DNA of 6,534 bases from the NCBI GenBank assembly GCA_005879205.1, contig VBLD01000187.1:3812-10345 (forward strand), given 5' to 3'. The position numbers and the translations under genes were made by a program. How positions within the stretch are numbered: position 1 is the stretch's first letter; the number at the start of each line of letters is the position of its first letter. The notes beneath the pieces were generated by a model, which did not search any database, was not told where the DNA came from, and worked only from the letters and a program-made list of their open reading frames with translations. This stretch comes from Deltaproteobacteria bacterium. Its GTDB lineage: Bacteria > Desulfobacterota > Binatia > DP-6. Positions 5,972-6,534 of the stretch are shown piece after piece.

Positions 5972-6534
5972 ATGGAGTTCGGCATCTTCTACGAGCACCA
6001 GCTCCCCCGTCCGTGGACGGAGGGCGCCGAGGAGCGGCTCATCCGCGACGCGCTCGATCAGGTCGAGCTGGCCGACCGCCTCGGCCTCGGCTACGCGTGG
6101 GAGGTCGAGCACCATTTTCTCGAGGAGTACTCGCACTCCCCGGCCCCCGAGGTCTTCCTCGCCGCCGCGAGCCAGCGGACCAAGCGCATCCGCCTCGGAC
6201 ACGGCATCGTGCTCATGCCGCCTGCCTACAACCATCCGGCGCGCGTCGCCGAGCGCGTCGCGATGCTCGACCTCGTCTCGGGCGGGCGGGTGGAGTTCGG
6301 CACCGGGGAGTCCGCGTCGCGCAGCCGAGAAGCGCGCGATGTGGGAGGAGGCCGTGGCACAGGTGGCCCTCATGCTCTCGCGGACGCCGTATCCGGGTCA
6401 CCAGGGTAAATACTTTTCGATGCCGCCGCGGAACGTAGTGCCGAAACCCGTCCAGAAGCCGCATCCGCCCATGTGGCTCGCCTGCTCGTCGCGTCCGATG
6501 ATCCATCTGGCCGCCCGGCTCGGGCTCGGCGCGC
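5972..6534 (+). pseudogene. LLM-class (luciferase-like) flavin-dependent oxidoreductase, frame broken, 3' partial
   Basis: The first 117 residues are a clear luciferase-like monooxygenase N-terminus: MEFGIFYEHQLPRPW, EVEHHFLEEYSHSPAPE (44-60), the RIRLGHGIVLMPP strand (72-84), NHPARVAERVAMLDLVSGG (87-105) and FGTGES (109-114). These enzymes use reduced flavin and oxygen in a TIM barrel, and the substrate is usually unpredictable. At about 6320-6326 the frame changes. The original frame runs through unrelated Gly/Arg-rich sequence to a stop at 6407-6409, while a frame one base ahead continues the family: AEKRAMWEEAVAQVALML, GKYFSMPPRNVVPKPVQKP, then PPMWLACSSRPM, off the window edge. Compared with relatives, about ten residues of the expected ELxGFGxD segment are absent, so the lesion looks like a deletion of roughly 29 bases and not one inserted base. 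The promoter and ribosome site look intact, so the break is recent or is an assembly error. Confidence 0.8.

Noticed and set aside
4576..5985. Long open minus-strand frame of about 469 residues across the two minus-strand genes
   Set aside because: It spans the intergenic gap and lies in another frame of the two minus-strand genes, with Arg/Gly/Ala-rich sequence lacking domains. The shorter frames show a signal peptide and membrane helices.
6407..6409. Stop at 6409 as the genuine end of a short 145-residue flavin oxidoreductase
   Set aside because: The family is normally well over 300 residues, and conserved family sequence continues past this point in the neighbouring frame, so this stop is a result of the frame break.

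Overview
The window is very GC-rich, with G or C at nearly every third codon position, GTG starts beside ATG, and overlapping genes. The style fits a high-GC soil or sediment bacterium of a Binatota, Rokubacteria, Myxococcota or 'deltaproteobacterial' kind. That is an impression from composition and gene types, not a placement. No RNA genes, CRISPR arrays, insertion sequences or phage genes were seen.

Positions 3-4750 hold four plus-strand genes in one translationally coupled run. They are the 3' part of a large multi-pass membrane protein with an extracytoplasmic domain and a C-terminal TPR-like tail; an extended-SDR NAD(P)-dependent epimerase/dehydratase-like protein; a Gfo/Idh/MocA-family oxidoreductase; and a protein I cannot assign, whose strand/helix pattern suggests a TIM barrel. 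Each gene overlaps the next by 4-8 bases. An SDR, a Gfo/Idh/MocA enzyme and a YfhO/PTPS-related-like membrane protein together suggest modification of a sugar or polyol destined for a cell-surface glycan. This is inference, since no glycosyltransferase is visible in the window.

Positions 4752-5873 hold two minus-strand genes that converge on the operon. The upstream one encodes a two-helix membrane miniprotein. The downstream one encodes an exported protein with beta-sandwich (CARDB/Ig-like) character and a C-terminal membrane anchor. The stop codons of the two convergent units are one base apart, and no convincing terminator lies between them.

Positions 5874-5971 are a short divergent intergenic region with a candidate promoter and a good ribosome binding site. 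They lead into an LLM-class (luciferase-like) flavin-dependent oxidoreductase that runs off the right edge. Its reading frame is broken near 6320-6326: family-like sequence continues in another frame, and about ten expected residues are missing. It is therefore a pseudogene or an assembly error.

No established new system is evident. The points most worth following are the unassigned fourth gene of the operon with its in-frame 9-base tandem repeat, the TPR tail on the membrane protein, and the broken oxidoreductase.
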